Source: OLB4 sp002050165 (GTDB lineage: Bacteria > Bacteroidota > Ignavibacteria > Tepidaquicellales > Tepidaquicellaceae). Taken from it: a stretch of DNA of 64,000 bases. The position numbers and the translations under genes were made by a program. This document shows positions 1-8,791 of the stretch, piece after piece. The notes under the pieces are model-generated. The model was given only the letters and a program-made list of their open reading frames with translations. It ran no database searches and had not been told where the DNA came from. Location of the stretch: NCBI GenBank assembly GCA_030263475.1, contig SZPC01000002.1:186001-250000 (forward strand). Reading direction: 5' to 3'. Numbering within the stretch: position 1 is the stretch's first letter; each line of letters begins with the position of its first letter.

Positions 1-415
1 TTAATTCAATCTCAAAAACATTTCTTACAATATCACGGAAAAGCGTCAAACCTGCTTGTGCTTGAAAATATAAATACTGTTCGGACATCTCTAATGTGTA
101 ATGCTGTGCTGCGTCCCGCAAGCCATTTATTGATTGTAGTGTCAAGGTTTGCTCCTCATTAAGAAATTTTATTGCTGCATCACTAAAAGATTTCCGAACA
201 CAGGCACTGAAACCAATTGTTTCTTTTGCCAGCTTCTCTCTTATTTTTCCTCCCTTGTGAAGTATTGCTGCTTTCAAAAGCATTTCAAAAGAATGGTCAA
301 GGAAAATCAAAACACCGTGAATTCTTCCGCAATCATTTGGACGATTAAACAACTCAATGCTTATTGTCAAAGAGTCAATTGCCTTTTCGTAAAGATGTCT
401 TGCTTCTTTTTTCAT
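1..415 (-). CDS. DUF3644 (HEPN-like) protein, C-terminal end beyond the window
   Basis: Read from an ATG at 413-415, 138 codons are visible before the window edge, starting MKKEARHLYEKAIDSL. I recognise the N-terminal part as DUF3644, an all-helical family often found beside restriction and other defence genes. A short Rx4H stretch (RDAAQH, near residue 120) resembles the HEPN ribonuclease motif, but activity is unproven. The start overlaps the hsdM stop by four bases (ATGA), so it is probably translated as the last visible gene of the hsd operon. The association with a type I restriction system suggests an accessory defence role; that is inference. Confidence 0.75.
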   Translation of the reverse strand, partial: MKKEARHLYEKAIDSLTISIELFNRPNDCGRIHGVLIFLDHSFEMLLKAAILHKGGKIREKLAKETIGFSACVRKSFSDAAIKFLNEEQTLTLQSINGLRDAAQHYTLEMSEQYLYFQAQAGLTLFRDIVRNVFEIEL

Positions 416-2001
416 TTCATGAGTTCACTTAAAGCATTTTGTATTTCCTTTTGTGTATCATCAATTATCTTAAATAAATCTGATGTAGTTCGCTTGTCTG
501 AAAAGTCAGGTGCGTTGTTGTTCACGGCTTTCAGATCGTATTGCTTGTCTTCAATTTCTTTTCGTGACATGAACCAACTGCGTTCGCTGATTCTTTCAGG
601 GCTGTCAATGGGTAAACGCAAACGATTGAGGCAATCTTCAAAATGTTTGTATTCAAGCGGGTTTCCTTTGTTCACCTTTCTTGGTCTGAAATCATCTCCC
701 AAAGTCATATCATAATACCAAACTTGTTCTGTTGGTTTTCCTTTTTTGAAAAACAGCAAGTCGGTTTTCACACCTGCACCCGCATTTACGAAAACGCCAC
801 CGGGCAAACTGATGATGCAAAACAAATCGCACTCATTCAGCAATTTTCTTTTCGTCTGTTTGTATGCTGCTGTCTTGGTGTGAAACAAAACGCCTTCATC
901 TATTACCATTCCGCAAACACCGCCATCAGCCAAACTATCAATGATATGTTGCATGAAAAGAATTTGTGCTTTGCCCGTTTTGTATGCAAACTGTGCCTGT
1001 GCTGCTTTTCCTTCCTTGCTGCCGAATGGGGGATTCGTGAGAATGAAATCAAATTGGTTTGGTGCACCTCTGAATAAATCGCCAAAGGTTACTGCACCTG
1101 TCAATGTATTCCCATGCCATATTCTCGGCAAGTCAATATCGTGCAAAGCCATGTTTGCCAGCAAAACCGGAATGGCTTCGTCTGCATCTTCTCTTCCAAA
1201 GAATGTTTCGTTTTTCAGCGAAGCAATTTGTGTGGGAGTAGGCGATTGCTGAATGAGATGTTTGTAGGCTTCAATCAAAAATCCTCCGGTGCCACAACAA
1301 GGGTCGTAAATCGTTTTATCCAAAGTGGGATTAACCACATCCACAATCAAACGAATTACTTCCCGTGGTGTAAAGAATTGTCCTCCGTCATTTTTCTTTT
1401 CTCCCAAACTCGGCAGCAGCCCTTCAAATGCCTGTGAGATGGGAAACATGTGTTGGTCGTCAATTTTTGCATCGCCTAACTCCTGCACTTTGTCAATCAC
1501 ATCCTGCATGTTGGTTACGCTGATAACAACCGTCTTTTCCTTGTTGATGAAAATTTCTGAAATCACTTTTTGCAAATCGCTTGCATTGGCATTGTCTTTC
1601 AGTTTTTTCAGAAACGGAAATAAATCTTCGTTAATAAACTTCAGGTAATTGTCTGTGCCTGCATGGTCCAACTCAAAGCGTTTCCATCCTTGCAATTTGC
1701 TGCTGATGGTTTCTTCTTTTGTTTTGCTTTTGTCGTAAGGCGCTGCCCAATCTCTCCAACGATAAGGCGAAGGCAAAACCGGTTCATACGATTGCCCTAA
1801 TGCTGTTGCTCTTTGTTCTGCCTGTTGGTCTTTCAAATCCAAGTAGCGTAAAAAGAAAAGCCATGTGATTTCAGGCACATAGAGTTTTGCTCCCTTTGCT
1901 TTGTCTCTGCGAAGTATGTTGCAAATTCCTTTGATGGCTTTGTTCATGGAAGCCACCGAAGTAATTGCCTTGCCGTTATTTTCTTTTTTCTGCTTTGCCA
2001 T
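412..2001 (-). CDS. hsdM: Type I restriction-modification system, DNA methyltransferase subunit HsdM
   Basis: 529 residues, normal for HsdM. It transfers methyl groups from S-adenosylmethionine to adenines in the sequence chosen by HsdS, marking self DNA. An HsdM_N helical domain occupies roughly residues 15-150. The N6-adenine methyltransferase domain follows, with the SAM-binding motif DPCCGTGGFL near residue 235 and the catalytic NPPF near residue 322. The ATG overlaps the stop of the transposase gene upstream (TAATG), and its own stop overlaps the DUF3644 start (ATGA). No truncation is visible, so it looks functional. Confidence 0.95.
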   Translation of the reverse strand: MAKQKKENNGKAITSVASMNKAIKGICNILRRDKAKGAKLYVPEITWLFFLRYLDLKDQQAEQRATALGQSYEPVLPSPYRWRDWAAPYDKSKTKEETISSKLQGWKRFELDHAGTDNYLKFINEDLFPFLKKLKDNANASDLQKVISEIFINKEKTVVISVTNMQDVIDKVQELGDAKIDDQHMFPISQAFEGLLPSLGEKKNDGGQFFTPREVIRLIVDVVNPTLDKTIYDPCCGTGGFLIEAYKHLIQQSPTPTQIASLKNETFFGREDADEAIPVLLANMALHDIDLPRIWHGNTLTGAVTFGDLFRGAPNQFDFILTNPPFGSKEGKAAQAQFAYKTGKAQILFMQHIIDSLADGGVCGMVIDEGVLFHTKTAAYKQTKRKLLNECDLFCIISLPGGVFVNAGAGVKTDLLFFKKGKPTEQVWYYDMTLGDDFRPRKVNKGNPLEYKHFEDCLNRLRLPIDSPERISERSWFMSRKEIEDKQYDLKAVNNNAPDFSDKRTTSDLFKIIDDTQKEIQNALSELMK

Positions 2002-2600
2002 TAAATAAAAAATTTATCCTCTTTCCATTTTGAAGGATTATTGATGATGTATTCCGAAATTGTTTTATAGGATTGTTCGTTACGAATGATGTGGTCGTGA
2101 AACCGTGATTGCCATTGAAAATGTTCCTGTCTATTTTTATTGCACCATCGTTTTACCGATGATTTATATTGATTGATAATTACCGACAATGAACCCGAAA
2201 CGGGTTTGCCGAATTGATTTGGGTTTGATGGTAGGGACACGCCATGGCGTGTCCCTACGGTATCGTCCATGTTATCGTGTAGGGACATCCCATGGGATGT
2301 CCCTACATTGGCATTGTCGGTCAATTCAATTATACCATGCACATGATTGGGCATTACAATATGTTCATGCAAAACCGTATTCGGAAAATGTTTTGGTATT
2401 TCCAACCAACAATCATTTGCAATTTTACCTGCATCGTTCAAAATTATTTCGGGCGAACGATCATTCGCCCCTACGATTTCACCAAAAAAACATTCCCTGT
2501 CTTTTGTGCAGACGGTAATAAAATACAACCCTGCCCGAGAATAATCATATCCTTTTAAACGGACAGATTTGCGGTGATGTATGTTGGGATTGTATGCCAT
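2001..2600 (-). CDS. REP-associated tyrosine transposase (RAYT, Y1_Tnp) inside the hsd operon
   Basis: 199 residues with the features of Y1/HUH single-strand transposases of the RAYT group: N-terminal RLKGYDYSRAGLYFIT, the metal-binding HxH in MPNHVHGII (about residues 82-90), and a conserved C-terminal tyrosine region ending in YIINNPSKW. RAYTs act on REP palindromes. Unusually, three such palindromes lie in frame inside this gene (2231-2258, 2279-2306, 2451-2474) and encode VGTRHGVSL, VGTSHGMSL and VGANDRSPE, extra segments around the HUH core. It sits between hsdS and hsdM with TAATG overlaps at both ends, so it is co-translated with the restriction genes. The same nine bases (tgccattaa) occur at both borders. 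Confidence 0.92.
   Translation of the reverse strand: MAYNPNIHHRKSVRLKGYDYSRAGLYFITVCTKDRECFFGEIVGANDRSPEIILNDAGKIANDCWLEIPKHFPNTVLHEHIVMPNHVHGIIELTDNANVGTSHGMSLHDNMDDTVGTRHGVSLPSNPNQFGKPVSGSLSVIINQYKSSVKRWCNKNRQEHFQWQSRFHDHIIRNEQSYKTISEYIINNPSKWKEDKFFI
2231..2258. repeat. Perfect 28-bp REP-like palindrome inside the transposase gene
   Basis: The arm gtagggacacgcca reads through a central CCATGG into its exact reverse complement. It lies in frame within the RAYT coding sequence and encodes VGTRHGVSL on the minus strand. Confidence 0.9.
2279..2306. repeat. Perfect 28-bp REP-like palindrome, second copy
   Basis: The arm gtagggacatccca continues through CCATGG into its exact reverse complement. 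It shares the gtagggaca head with the element at 2231 and differs in the inner arm, as REP variants do. It encodes VGTSHGMSL in the transposase. Confidence 0.9.
2451..2474. repeat. REP-like near-palindrome, third copy
   Basis: The arms gggcgaacga and tcattcgccc pair with one mismatch per arm and are followed by ctac, which completes the gtag...ctac border of the family on one side only. It encodes VGANDRSP in the transposase reading frame. Confidence 0.75.
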
Positions 2601-3823
2601 TAATTTCTATTTGCATTAAAATCAAACACCTCTCTCAATATGGCTGCCGGCAGGGCTTCTATGGCTTCAAGTTGGGTGGTGGTTTGTGTAATCAGTTTAA
2701 AATATTCTTCGTGCTTTTTGTCTAAAGTATCTGTGAGTTTTTTAATTACAGTTTCATCGGTAGGAACTGGAATTTTATACGACTGCAAATAGTCAACCGG
2801 AACTCTTTGTTGTCCTGCACTTCCGGTGAAATGGTCTTCTGCATTTTTTCTCAACTCAATTGTTCGCAAAAAATAATGAACCCACTTAGTGTAAATCGGT
2901 TTTGAAGGAGTGAACACAATATATTCAGATGAGCCATAACCGAAACCATCTTTCATTTCACTGACAATTGCACACTTTCCGTTTTGCATGCAAGGTGTAA
3001 TCTTCGCAAATATAATATCGCCATTTTCAAAGTAGGTGTAGCTCTGTCCCAATTCATCATTAGGTCTGAAAAATATTTTTGTGATTTTTCCGGTGATGTC
3101 ATCAACACATTCCATTGGCACGAATGAAGTCAGTTCTTTTGGGGTTGCTGCTGTTTTCTTTTTTCTCAGCTTATTAATTTTTGCAACATCGTCCAACTTC
3201 TCCCACTTCCAACCCTTTGGCAATTCGTCTCCTTCTTTGTAAGGAAAAACTTCTCTTAGCAATGCACCCTGCAATGCTTCCACTGCTTCTTTTTGTTTGA
3301 GCGCTGCCTGCCGCATTTGCTCCACCTTTTCCAATTTGGATTTTATTTCGGTGGCAATGCGTTGTTGGTCGGATTTGGATTTTGGAAGTTTTATTTTGAA
3401 TCGCTTCACATCAGTATCGTTAATTGCAGGATACATTGCACCTTGCACAAGCGATTCAACATAATTTAAAAAGTTAGGAGAAATCAAATTCAGAAATAAA
3501 TATTCAGAAGCAACTTCTTCAATTGGTCTTAGAACTGTGAATCCACTACTACCAATACTTGAATTATGAAATTGATTTACTACCGCAACAGCATTCAAGT
3601 TTGGTCTTACATTAGAAACAATGACATCATTTTCTTTCAGAATGTATTTTGCTCTGCTTGGTGCTGCGTTTGATAAAATTTCCCTGCTATCAACAATTTC
3701 TTTTTTGATATTGTCAATGCTGGAAATGTCAACATACCGAAATTGAGAAACAGAATTTTTATTGAATGTTTCAATTCTCTTTTCAACTAAATCAGAAATT
3801 TTTTTCTCTATTATTTCCATCAT
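2600..3823 (-). CDS. hsdS: Type I restriction system specificity subunit HsdS
   Basis: 407 residues. It holds the DNA recognition function that directs HsdM and HsdR. Two target-recognition modules are visible. The first ends in a conserved helix with KSDQQRIATEIKSKLEKVEQMRQ (about residues 150-190). The second follows 'LPKGWKWEKLDDVAKI', typical of the start of an HsdS repeat, and ends in a second long helix (LDKKHEEYFKLITQ). The start overlaps hsdR (3820-3823, ATGA) and the end overlaps the transposase start (TAATG). Recognition sequence cannot be deduced. Confidence 0.93.
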   Translation of the reverse strand: MMEIIEKKISDLVEKRIETFNKNSVSQFRYVDISSIDNIKKEIVDSREILSNAAPSRAKYILKENDVIVSNVRPNLNAVAVVNQFHNSSIGSSGFTVLRPIEEVASEYLFLNLISPNFLNYVESLVQGAMYPAINDTDVKRFKIKLPKSKSDQQRIATEIKSKLEKVEQMRQAALKQKEAVEALQGALLREVFPYKEGDELPKGWKWEKLDDVAKINKLRKKKTAATPKELTSFVPMECVDDITGKITKIFFRPNDELGQSYTYFENGDIIFAKITPCMQNGKCAIVSEMKDGFGYGSSEYIVFTPSKPIYTKWVHYFLRTIELRKNAEDHFTGSAGQQRVPVDYLQSYKIPVPTDETVIKKLTDTLDKKHEEYFKLITQTTTQLEAIEALPAAILREVFDFNANRN

Positions 3824-6174
3824 GCCAGCAATCTCAATTTAGTTTGGTTAATGTAAAAGCCGGGTTGCTCTGGTAGTTTCAGCAATGCTTCATAGCCACC
3901 ATTTTTTTTCACTTCCTGTTCGTCAAAGAGTTCTTTCAGTTCCAATTCTTCAATACCGCCTTTGGCAAACAGTCCGGCAATGGCGGTAAGCACATTTTTA
4001 GTTGGCTTGGGCAATGGCTTCAACCAATCTTTATTTCTGAATGAAAACCCTCCGGCTCTTTCGGTTCTTGTTTTGGGTATGTAACCAAAACCCAACTGCG
4101 CCAGCACATCATACAAGTCGCACTCTTGTTCTTCCTCTAATTCACGAACCAATCGCAAAGCGTTTTCGCCACCGGGCAATTCATTCAGTAAATGTTTTCG
4201 TTCAATCGGGTTCACCCAAGTGTTACGCAAGGTTTCAAGGTCGGCAACTTTTTCGCTCACTGCCGAAGCCAATCGTTCTTTATAAATTTCATAAGGCACC
4301 AACACATCTTTGCCGTCTTCCTCACACAAAATGCTTTTGCCTTCGTCTTTTATTTCAATGGTAAATTGTTGCTCTGCCACACGAATAATGATGGGCGGTG
4401 GTGGTGGGTCACCAACTTCCCCGCCTTCTTTTTTAGGCGATGCAGGTTTTGAAATAAAATCTTTTCCAAACAGTCTTGTTGCGTTGGTGTAGTCATACAA
4501 GCGGAACATCATTTTGCTTCCTCTTGGTTCTCCAATTCTTGTTCCTCTGCCCACCATCTGGTAAAAACTTATCGGGCTTTTGATATACTTAAAGAAAACT
4601 ACATTGTTCAGATTGGGAACATCAACGCCTGTGCTCAACAACTCAACTGTTGTTGCAATGAAATGAGAATTGTTGGAACCTCTCAACTCCGCAATCAATT
4701 CTTTGGAACTCGGCTGTGTGCTGGCTGCCGTGCATTTGAAAGCATACATTTCTTTTGGAGTTGTGCCATTGGCTCTGCACCAGTCAAAATATAAATTGTT
4801 CAGTTTGATAGAAACTTTGTCGGCATGAATTTCACTGGCACAAAACACAATTGTTTTCTGATGCACTCCGCCTGTTTCAATCATTAATTGAAATAAGTCA
4901 TTGCACATGCTGTGAATTCTGTCATCAAGTAAGAGATGCTTTTCAAATTCGTTGGATGAATACACATCGTCAATTGCTTCTTCTGCAACTGCACCGCCTG
5001 AATAAGCATCAGAAATTTTCTTGTGCTTTATTTCATCCTTTGAAAGCAAACGATAATCAATATCGGGTTTGCGTTTGATTACTTCACATGCGGCTAAATA
5101 GCCATCGTTCTGTCCGTCTGCAATGCTGTATTCATAAACGGGTTCACCGAAATAGCGAAGGTTGTTTGCTGTTACCATTTCATCTGCTGTTGCTTCTTCG
5201 CCTTTTGTATTGGTCAGCGTTCTTGGTGTTGCGGTTAATCCGATATGAATTGCATCAGGGTTATCTGTTAATACAATGCTCCAGTTTCCCCATGCACTGC
5301 GGTGGCACTCGTCAATAATGATGTGAGAGAAAAAGTTTTTCGGAAAATTCTTTTTCCAAAATGCAGGTTCTTTGTCATCGCCTGTAATGTTCAAAGTTTG
5401 GTATGTAGCAATAAGAATTTTTGCATTGGTGTTCGGGTTGCCTGTTGTTACTTCCTGTGCATCGTCACCAAATATCCCCTGCAAGTGTGTGAGTGCCTGT
5501 GTCCGCAACTCGTCTCTGTCCACAAGAAACAAAGCCCTGCGTATGTGTCCGGCTTTGGCTAACTTCCAAAGCAATTCTTTTGCAATAAAAGTTTTTCCTG
5601 TTCCGGTTGCAAGGCAAAGCATGGCTTTCTTGTTGCCCTGTGCAATGCTTTCAAGAGTAGCTCTTATAGCTGCATCCTGATAATAAAATCGTGTGGCTTC
5701 GCCTGTCTTGTAGCGAATGAGCAATGCTCTTGCAGCTTCACTTTTTAGTTCAATCTGTTTGAAAGTTTGATAACGGTCAAACAACTGCTGCGGTGTTGGG
5801 AAAAGATGCAATTGAGCCGCTTCAATGATTGTTCCCTTGTCAGCACCAAACTCTGAATACATTTTTCCGTTGGTAGAAAAAGCGAACGGAACATTAAATC
5901 GTTTGGCGTAAGTCTGTGCCTGTTGCAGCCCAAGAGTTGCAGGACTTTTTTCTTTCTTCGCCTCTAATATTGCAATTGGTAATGGTGAGTGTCCATCTAA
6001 AATGGGAAGGCATAATAAATAATCACTTCTTCCTTTTCTGCGTTTGGGTTTTCCGTCAATGATGTCAGTGCCACCGGGAGTAACTTCCACTTTCACCAAA
6101 TCATTAGTCCACCCAAGTTTGAGCAGAACCGGGTCAATTAAATCACGTCGTGTTTGTGCTTCGTTCCTAATCAT
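3820..6174 (-). CDS. hsdR: Type I restriction endonuclease subunit HsdR (EcoEI-like)
   Basis: 784 residues, the size of the shorter EcoEI-type HsdR. An N-terminal PD-(D/E)XK nuclease is seen as GRSDYLL followed by AILEAKKE (about residues 48-75). The SF2 translocase follows: Walker A LATGTGKT near residue 190, the DECH box IIIDECHRS, motif III GLTATPRT, and motif VI VGRGTRIGEP. The C-terminal part is the helical EcoEI_R domain. It cleaves DNA after ATP-driven translocation when HsdM/HsdS find unmethylated sites. It is the first gene of the operon; the upstream gap begins at 6175. No damage is seen. Confidence 0.95.
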   Translation of the reverse strand: MIRNEAQTRRDLIDPVLLKLGWTNDLVKVEVTPGGTDIIDGKPKRRKGRSDYLLCLPILDGHSPLPIAILEAKKEKSPATLGLQQAQTYAKRFNVPFAFSTNGKMYSEFGADKGTIIEAAQLHLFPTPQQLFDRYQTFKQIELKSEAARALLIRYKTGEATRFYYQDAAIRATLESIAQGNKKAMLCLATGTGKTFIAKELLWKLAKAGHIRRALFLVDRDELRTQALTHLQGIFGDDAQEVTTGNPNTNAKILIATYQTLNITGDDKEPAFWKKNFPKNFFSHIIIDECHRSAWGNWSIVLTDNPDAIHIGLTATPRTLTNTKGEEATADEMVTANNLRYFGEPVYEYSIADGQNDGYLAACEVIKRKPDIDYRLLSKDEIKHKKISDAYSGGAVAEEAIDDVYSSNEFEKHLLLDDRIHSMCNDLFQLMIETGGVHQKTIVFCASEIHADKVSIKLNNLYFDWCRANGTTPKEMYAFKCTAASTQPSSKELIAELRGSNNSHFIATTVELLSTGVDVPNLNNVVFFKYIKSPISFYQMVGRGTRIGEPRGSKMMFRLYDYTNATRLFGKDFISKPASPKKEGGEVGDPPPPPIIIRVAEQQFTIEIKDEGKSILCEEDGKDVLVPYEIYKERLASAVSEKVADLETLRNTWVNPIERKHLLNELPGGENALRLVRELEEEQECDLYDVLAQLGFGYIPKTRTERAGGFSFRNKDWLKPLPKPTKNVLTAIAGLFAKGGIEELELKELFDEQEVKKNGGYEALLKLPEQPGFYINQTKLRLLA

Positions 6175-6220
6175 TTATGGTCGGCTAAGATAAGATTATA
6201 GTAAAAGGTATTAATAAAGC

Positions 6221-6497
6221 GTTGGCAAGAAACGGCTCTTTTGGCTTTGCCTTTTGGGTTGGTTTGTGCGGTTGGAGCAAAGCCAAATGTGCCGTTTGCG
6301 GGCAGCCAAAGAATTTCAAAATACTTTGTGCGGTGGGAAAAAAATTAAAACACAGAAGGGTAGGCAATGAGTGTCGGCTTACTCGCTGTCCGTTTGTTAT
6401 ATCGTTTTTATGTCTGTGTTCACCTGTCAAAATGGTTTACTTTAAGTTTACTTTTTGGTCGTCTGTCCGTTGTTGTCGGGTCGTCTGTTACACTTGC
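6221..6497. repeat. Gene-less cassette-like unit (copy A) with a strong hairpin
   Basis: No plausible gene lies in the 463 bases between hsdR and the DUF2130 gene. This unit starts GTTGGCA (6221) and runs to the next attC core TGCCAAC (6498-6504), whose reverse complement is GTTGGCA, so it obeys the cassette-boundary rule seen in the main array. It contains a 20-bp stem (6231-6250 with 6277-6296, three mismatches). A diverged copy lies at 8948-9220. It could be a gene-less cassette, a non-coding RNA gene or a decayed attC; the sequence does not decide. Confidence 0.55.
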
Positions 6498-6629
6498 TGC
6501 CAACGTTTTGGGTATTGCCGAAGGCGGGGATTTTTAGCAGAGACGTTCAATCGAAGAACGAATGTTGAACCTTGCACAAATGCCCAATCGGAGCCGTTCA
6601 CCCCCGCTTTTGGCAATACCGTGTTATAA
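6498..6629. repeat. attC-like recombination site 1 (left array)
   Basis: 132 bp, bounded by core TGCCAAC and core GTTATAA. The long arms pair: gggtattgccgaaggcgggg against ccccgcttttggcaatacc. The centre carries the family block gttcaatcgaagaacgaatg. The 3' core GTTATAACC is complementary in eight of nine bases to GGCTATAAC at 7932-7940, at the other end of the DUF2130 cassette. Confidence 0.85.
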
Positions 6630-6638
6630 CCAGTTTTT

Positions 6639-7910
6639 CTATTCTCCATCTTCAAGTTCTTCTGTTGTCGTCTCCGGTAACTCAAGTGTCTTAATTGGTT
6701 GAATTGCAGAACCAGCAATACCTTTTATGGAGTTATACATATGATTAGTGTTAAGGAGAACTTTTTGAATTTGTTTTTCTCTCTTTTTCCAGTGTCCCAT
6801 AATTGAACGCTTTTCTGAGTTTAGGTCTGTCTGCATTTGTGTAAAGCCCTCAACTATCGCTTCTACTTGTAGTCGGAATTCAATACTTGTCAAAAAGTCA
6901 TATAGCATAACCATTTTTTCACCTTTATTCTCTTGTGCAGACACCACAGAACTTAGCTGAATTATGCTCTCTCGTAGAACAACACACAGCCCTTTAAATT
7001 CGTCATATGAGCAAACCCAAATTCCTTCCACGAGTCCCATTCTTTCCATTCCTTTTGGAAATACATCAGTTACGAGAACTCCGATGTTAGCTCCTTTCTC
7101 ACGAATGTCGTCTCTGAATTTTTCAAGCCAATTGTTTTTAAAGTCCTTTGTTCGTTTACTCTCATAGTAAATTGTTCCACAATTCTGTCTTGTTCTTGTG
7201 TGAACGGTTTGCAAACAGTCTGCACCTCTTTCACCTTTTTTTATTTCAGTAATGGTGTCTAATGGGAAGTTGTCTGATAACCATTCTTCAATACCTAATT
7301 CCTGAACCTCACCTTGAAGTTGCATAGAGCCTTGCTCTTGCTTGCGCTTCATTTCTTCAGTTAGCTTTTTCTGGTCTTCAAGTTGTTTTTGTAGTTCTTT
7401 TACAATTAACTCGTTTTTATCCTGCTCAATTTTCCTTATTCGTTCTTTTTCCTCTGCAATTTGTTGATTGAGTTTTTTAGCGTTTTCTGCCTCCAAACTC
7501 TCCTTCAACTCTTCCTTTTCCCGTTTAATTTTTTCAATCTCTGCTTTAGTCCTGTTTAATTCTTTTACCTGCTCGGATTTTTCTTTGAGTTCTCTTTCTA
7601 TAAGTTCAATTCGTGCAGTTTGCTCACTTTCAATTTTGGATTTAAGTTCCTTTTCAATTGAAGCTCTCTCACTTTTTATTTGATTGCTAACTTTCTCGGC
7701 AATTAGTTTCTCTTGCTCTGATTTTTGCTTCTCTACTTCTTGTTTTTGTTTTTCAAGTTTGTCAAACTCGTCCTGAAATTTCTTTTTCTCTGCTGAAAAT
7801 TGTGCGTTGTATTTTTTCTTGTATTCCTCGTCAAGCTGGTGAGCAATTACGTTGTTAACGTCTATTTCTTGTCCGCAGTTAGGACAGTTAATTTTTGTTT
7901 CATTTGTCAT
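6639..7910 (-). CDS. DUF2130 domain protein (zinc ribbon, coiled coil, nuclease-like C-terminus)
   Basis: 423 residues. The N-terminus has a zinc-ribbon half (CPNCGQEID, residues 9-17). Residues about 30-200 are a charged coiled coil (K/E/Q rich). The DUF2130 core follows (about 205-360), with GADCLQTVHTR and then GTIYYESKRTK; this D...ExK spacing resembles a PD-(D/E)XK nuclease, a similarity I infer rather than prove. The biochemical function of DUF2130 is unknown to me. It is a one-gene cassette: attC-1 lies 9 bp after its stop and the orphan attI core 21 bp upstream of its start. Confidence 0.85.
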   Translation of the reverse strand: MTNETKINCPNCGQEIDVNNVIAHQLDEEYKKKYNAQFSAEKKKFQDEFDKLEKQKQEVEKQKSEQEKLIAEKVSNQIKSERASIEKELKSKIESEQTARIELIERELKEKSEQVKELNRTKAEIEKIKREKEELKESLEAENAKKLNQQIAEEKERIRKIEQDKNELIVKELQKQLEDQKKLTEEMKRKQEQGSMQLQGEVQELGIEEWLSDNFPLDTITEIKKGERGADCLQTVHTRTRQNCGTIYYESKRTKDFKNNWLEKFRDDIREKGANIGVLVTDVFPKGMERMGLVEGIWVCSYDEFKGLCVVLRESIIQLSSVVSAQENKGEKMVMLYDFLTSIEFRLQVEAIVEGFTQMQTDLNSEKRSIMGHWKKREKQIQKVLLNTNHMYNSIKGIAGSAIQPIKTLELPETTTEELEDGE

Positions 7911-7933
7911 ATCGTTGTCGTCTTTAAAATTGG

Positions 7934-7966
7934 CTATAACAACTAAATATACGCAACTCCCTCTAC
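7934..7966. other. Orphan attI-like site (copy without recombinase)
   Basis: The core CTATAAC (7934-7940) is followed by 26 bp (7941-7966) that match 24 of 26 bases of the sequence beside the recombinase attI at 28705-28730, including aaatatacgcaact. The right-hand inverted half present at the main attI is missing here. No recombinase gene adjoins. It marks the head of the left cassette region. Confidence 0.7.
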
Positions 7967-7970
7967 TGTT

Positions 7971-8204
7971 TCAACGAACATTAGCCGTTAAGCCGGTGGA
8001 TTTGCACAGTTCATACGTTGACAATAACAGTTCTGATATTGCCAAACGCGGGACACCTCTGCATAATTCCATAATATCAGTATAGCGTTTATTATCGTTA
8101 TCAATAAAACCCGTTGCAGATTCTATGAAGTCATGAAATTCTTTTGATACCGGTAATACACGAGGAAGTTTAAAAAAATTATGAATACGTAAACCTGATT
8201 TCAC
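7971..8204 (-). CDS. Doubtful small ORF overlapping attC-like debris
   Basis: 77 codons with no family I recognise. Its 3' half (about 7975-8056) contains an arm-like string gatattgccaaacgcggg that resembles attC arms, so at least that part may be decayed recombination-site sequence rather than gene. The stretch otherwise lies between the orphan attI and the acetyltransferase gene. I list it only so the interval is described. Confidence 0.2.
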   Translation of the reverse strand: MKSGLRIHNFFKLPRVLPVSKEFHDFIESATGFIDNDNKRYTDIMELCRGVPRLAISELLLSTYELCKSTGLTANVR

Positions 8205-8227
8205 TTGATAAAACGGAAGTGCTGATG

Positions 8228-8791
8228 TTAGTTAAAATTTCTCCACTCCCAGAGAACGACTATCCACTCTGTCTTATCAGGTCCAATGTATGAGTGAATC
8301 TCTTCAAACCCAATCCGTTTATGTGCATTGAGAGAACGGAAATTTTGTGTAGCTATTTCGGTAATTGCAAATTCGTATTTTTTGCTATACACCTCCCGGT
8401 AATAATTATAACATTTGTCGAAGATACCCTGCCCGCGATATTTCTTATCAACACAAACTTGTCCGACGAGCATGTAATCGTAATCTGATATTTTTTGTTT
8501 TTTGTACGGGACGGAATCAAATACATTAAACATTGGCAACAGAATGGAAATTTCAAACCTCGAATGTTTGGTCATAGCCAATACATATCCAATTACTTCA
8601 TCCTGTTCCTTTGCGATAATGTGTTTTTCGATATCATTCATTTTTTTCAACAAATCATAAGAGTGGTCAACTGTCACGAAACCCTGAGTTTGAATTTCTT
8701 CCGGATTAAGGTTTTTGGGTAAGTTTGATTTTTGTAATTTTAAAATTCCCTCTAAATCACTTTTTGAATTTGCGGTTGTGTAAGTAATCAT
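8228..8791 (-). CDS. GNAT family N-acetyltransferase
   Basis: 187 residues with one GNAT fold. The acetyl-CoA pyrophosphate loop is VDKKYRGQGIF (Q/RxxGxG/A form, about residues 114-124). Motif B follows as NFRSLNAHKRIGFEEI. These enzymes move acetyl groups from acetyl-CoA to amines; the substrate cannot be told. It lies outside the cassette arrays, with about 780 bp of non-coding DNA upstream, and is on the same strand as its neighbours. Nothing suggests damage. Confidence 0.85.
   Translation of the reverse strand: MITYTTANSKSDLEGILKLQKSNLPKNLNPEEIQTQGFVTVDHSYDLLKKMNDIEKHIIAKEQDEVIGYVLAMTKHSRFEISILLPMFNVFDSVPYKKQKISDYDYMLVGQVCVDKKYRGQGIFDKCYNYYREVYSKKYEFAITEIATQNFRSLNAHKRIGFEEIHSYIGPDKTEWIVVLWEWRNFN

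Noticed and set aside
6488..6718. Reading frames across attC sites (also near 16488-16736, 17344-17575, 22237-22579)
   Set aside because: They follow the repeated site itself and translate palindrome arms; no protein features.
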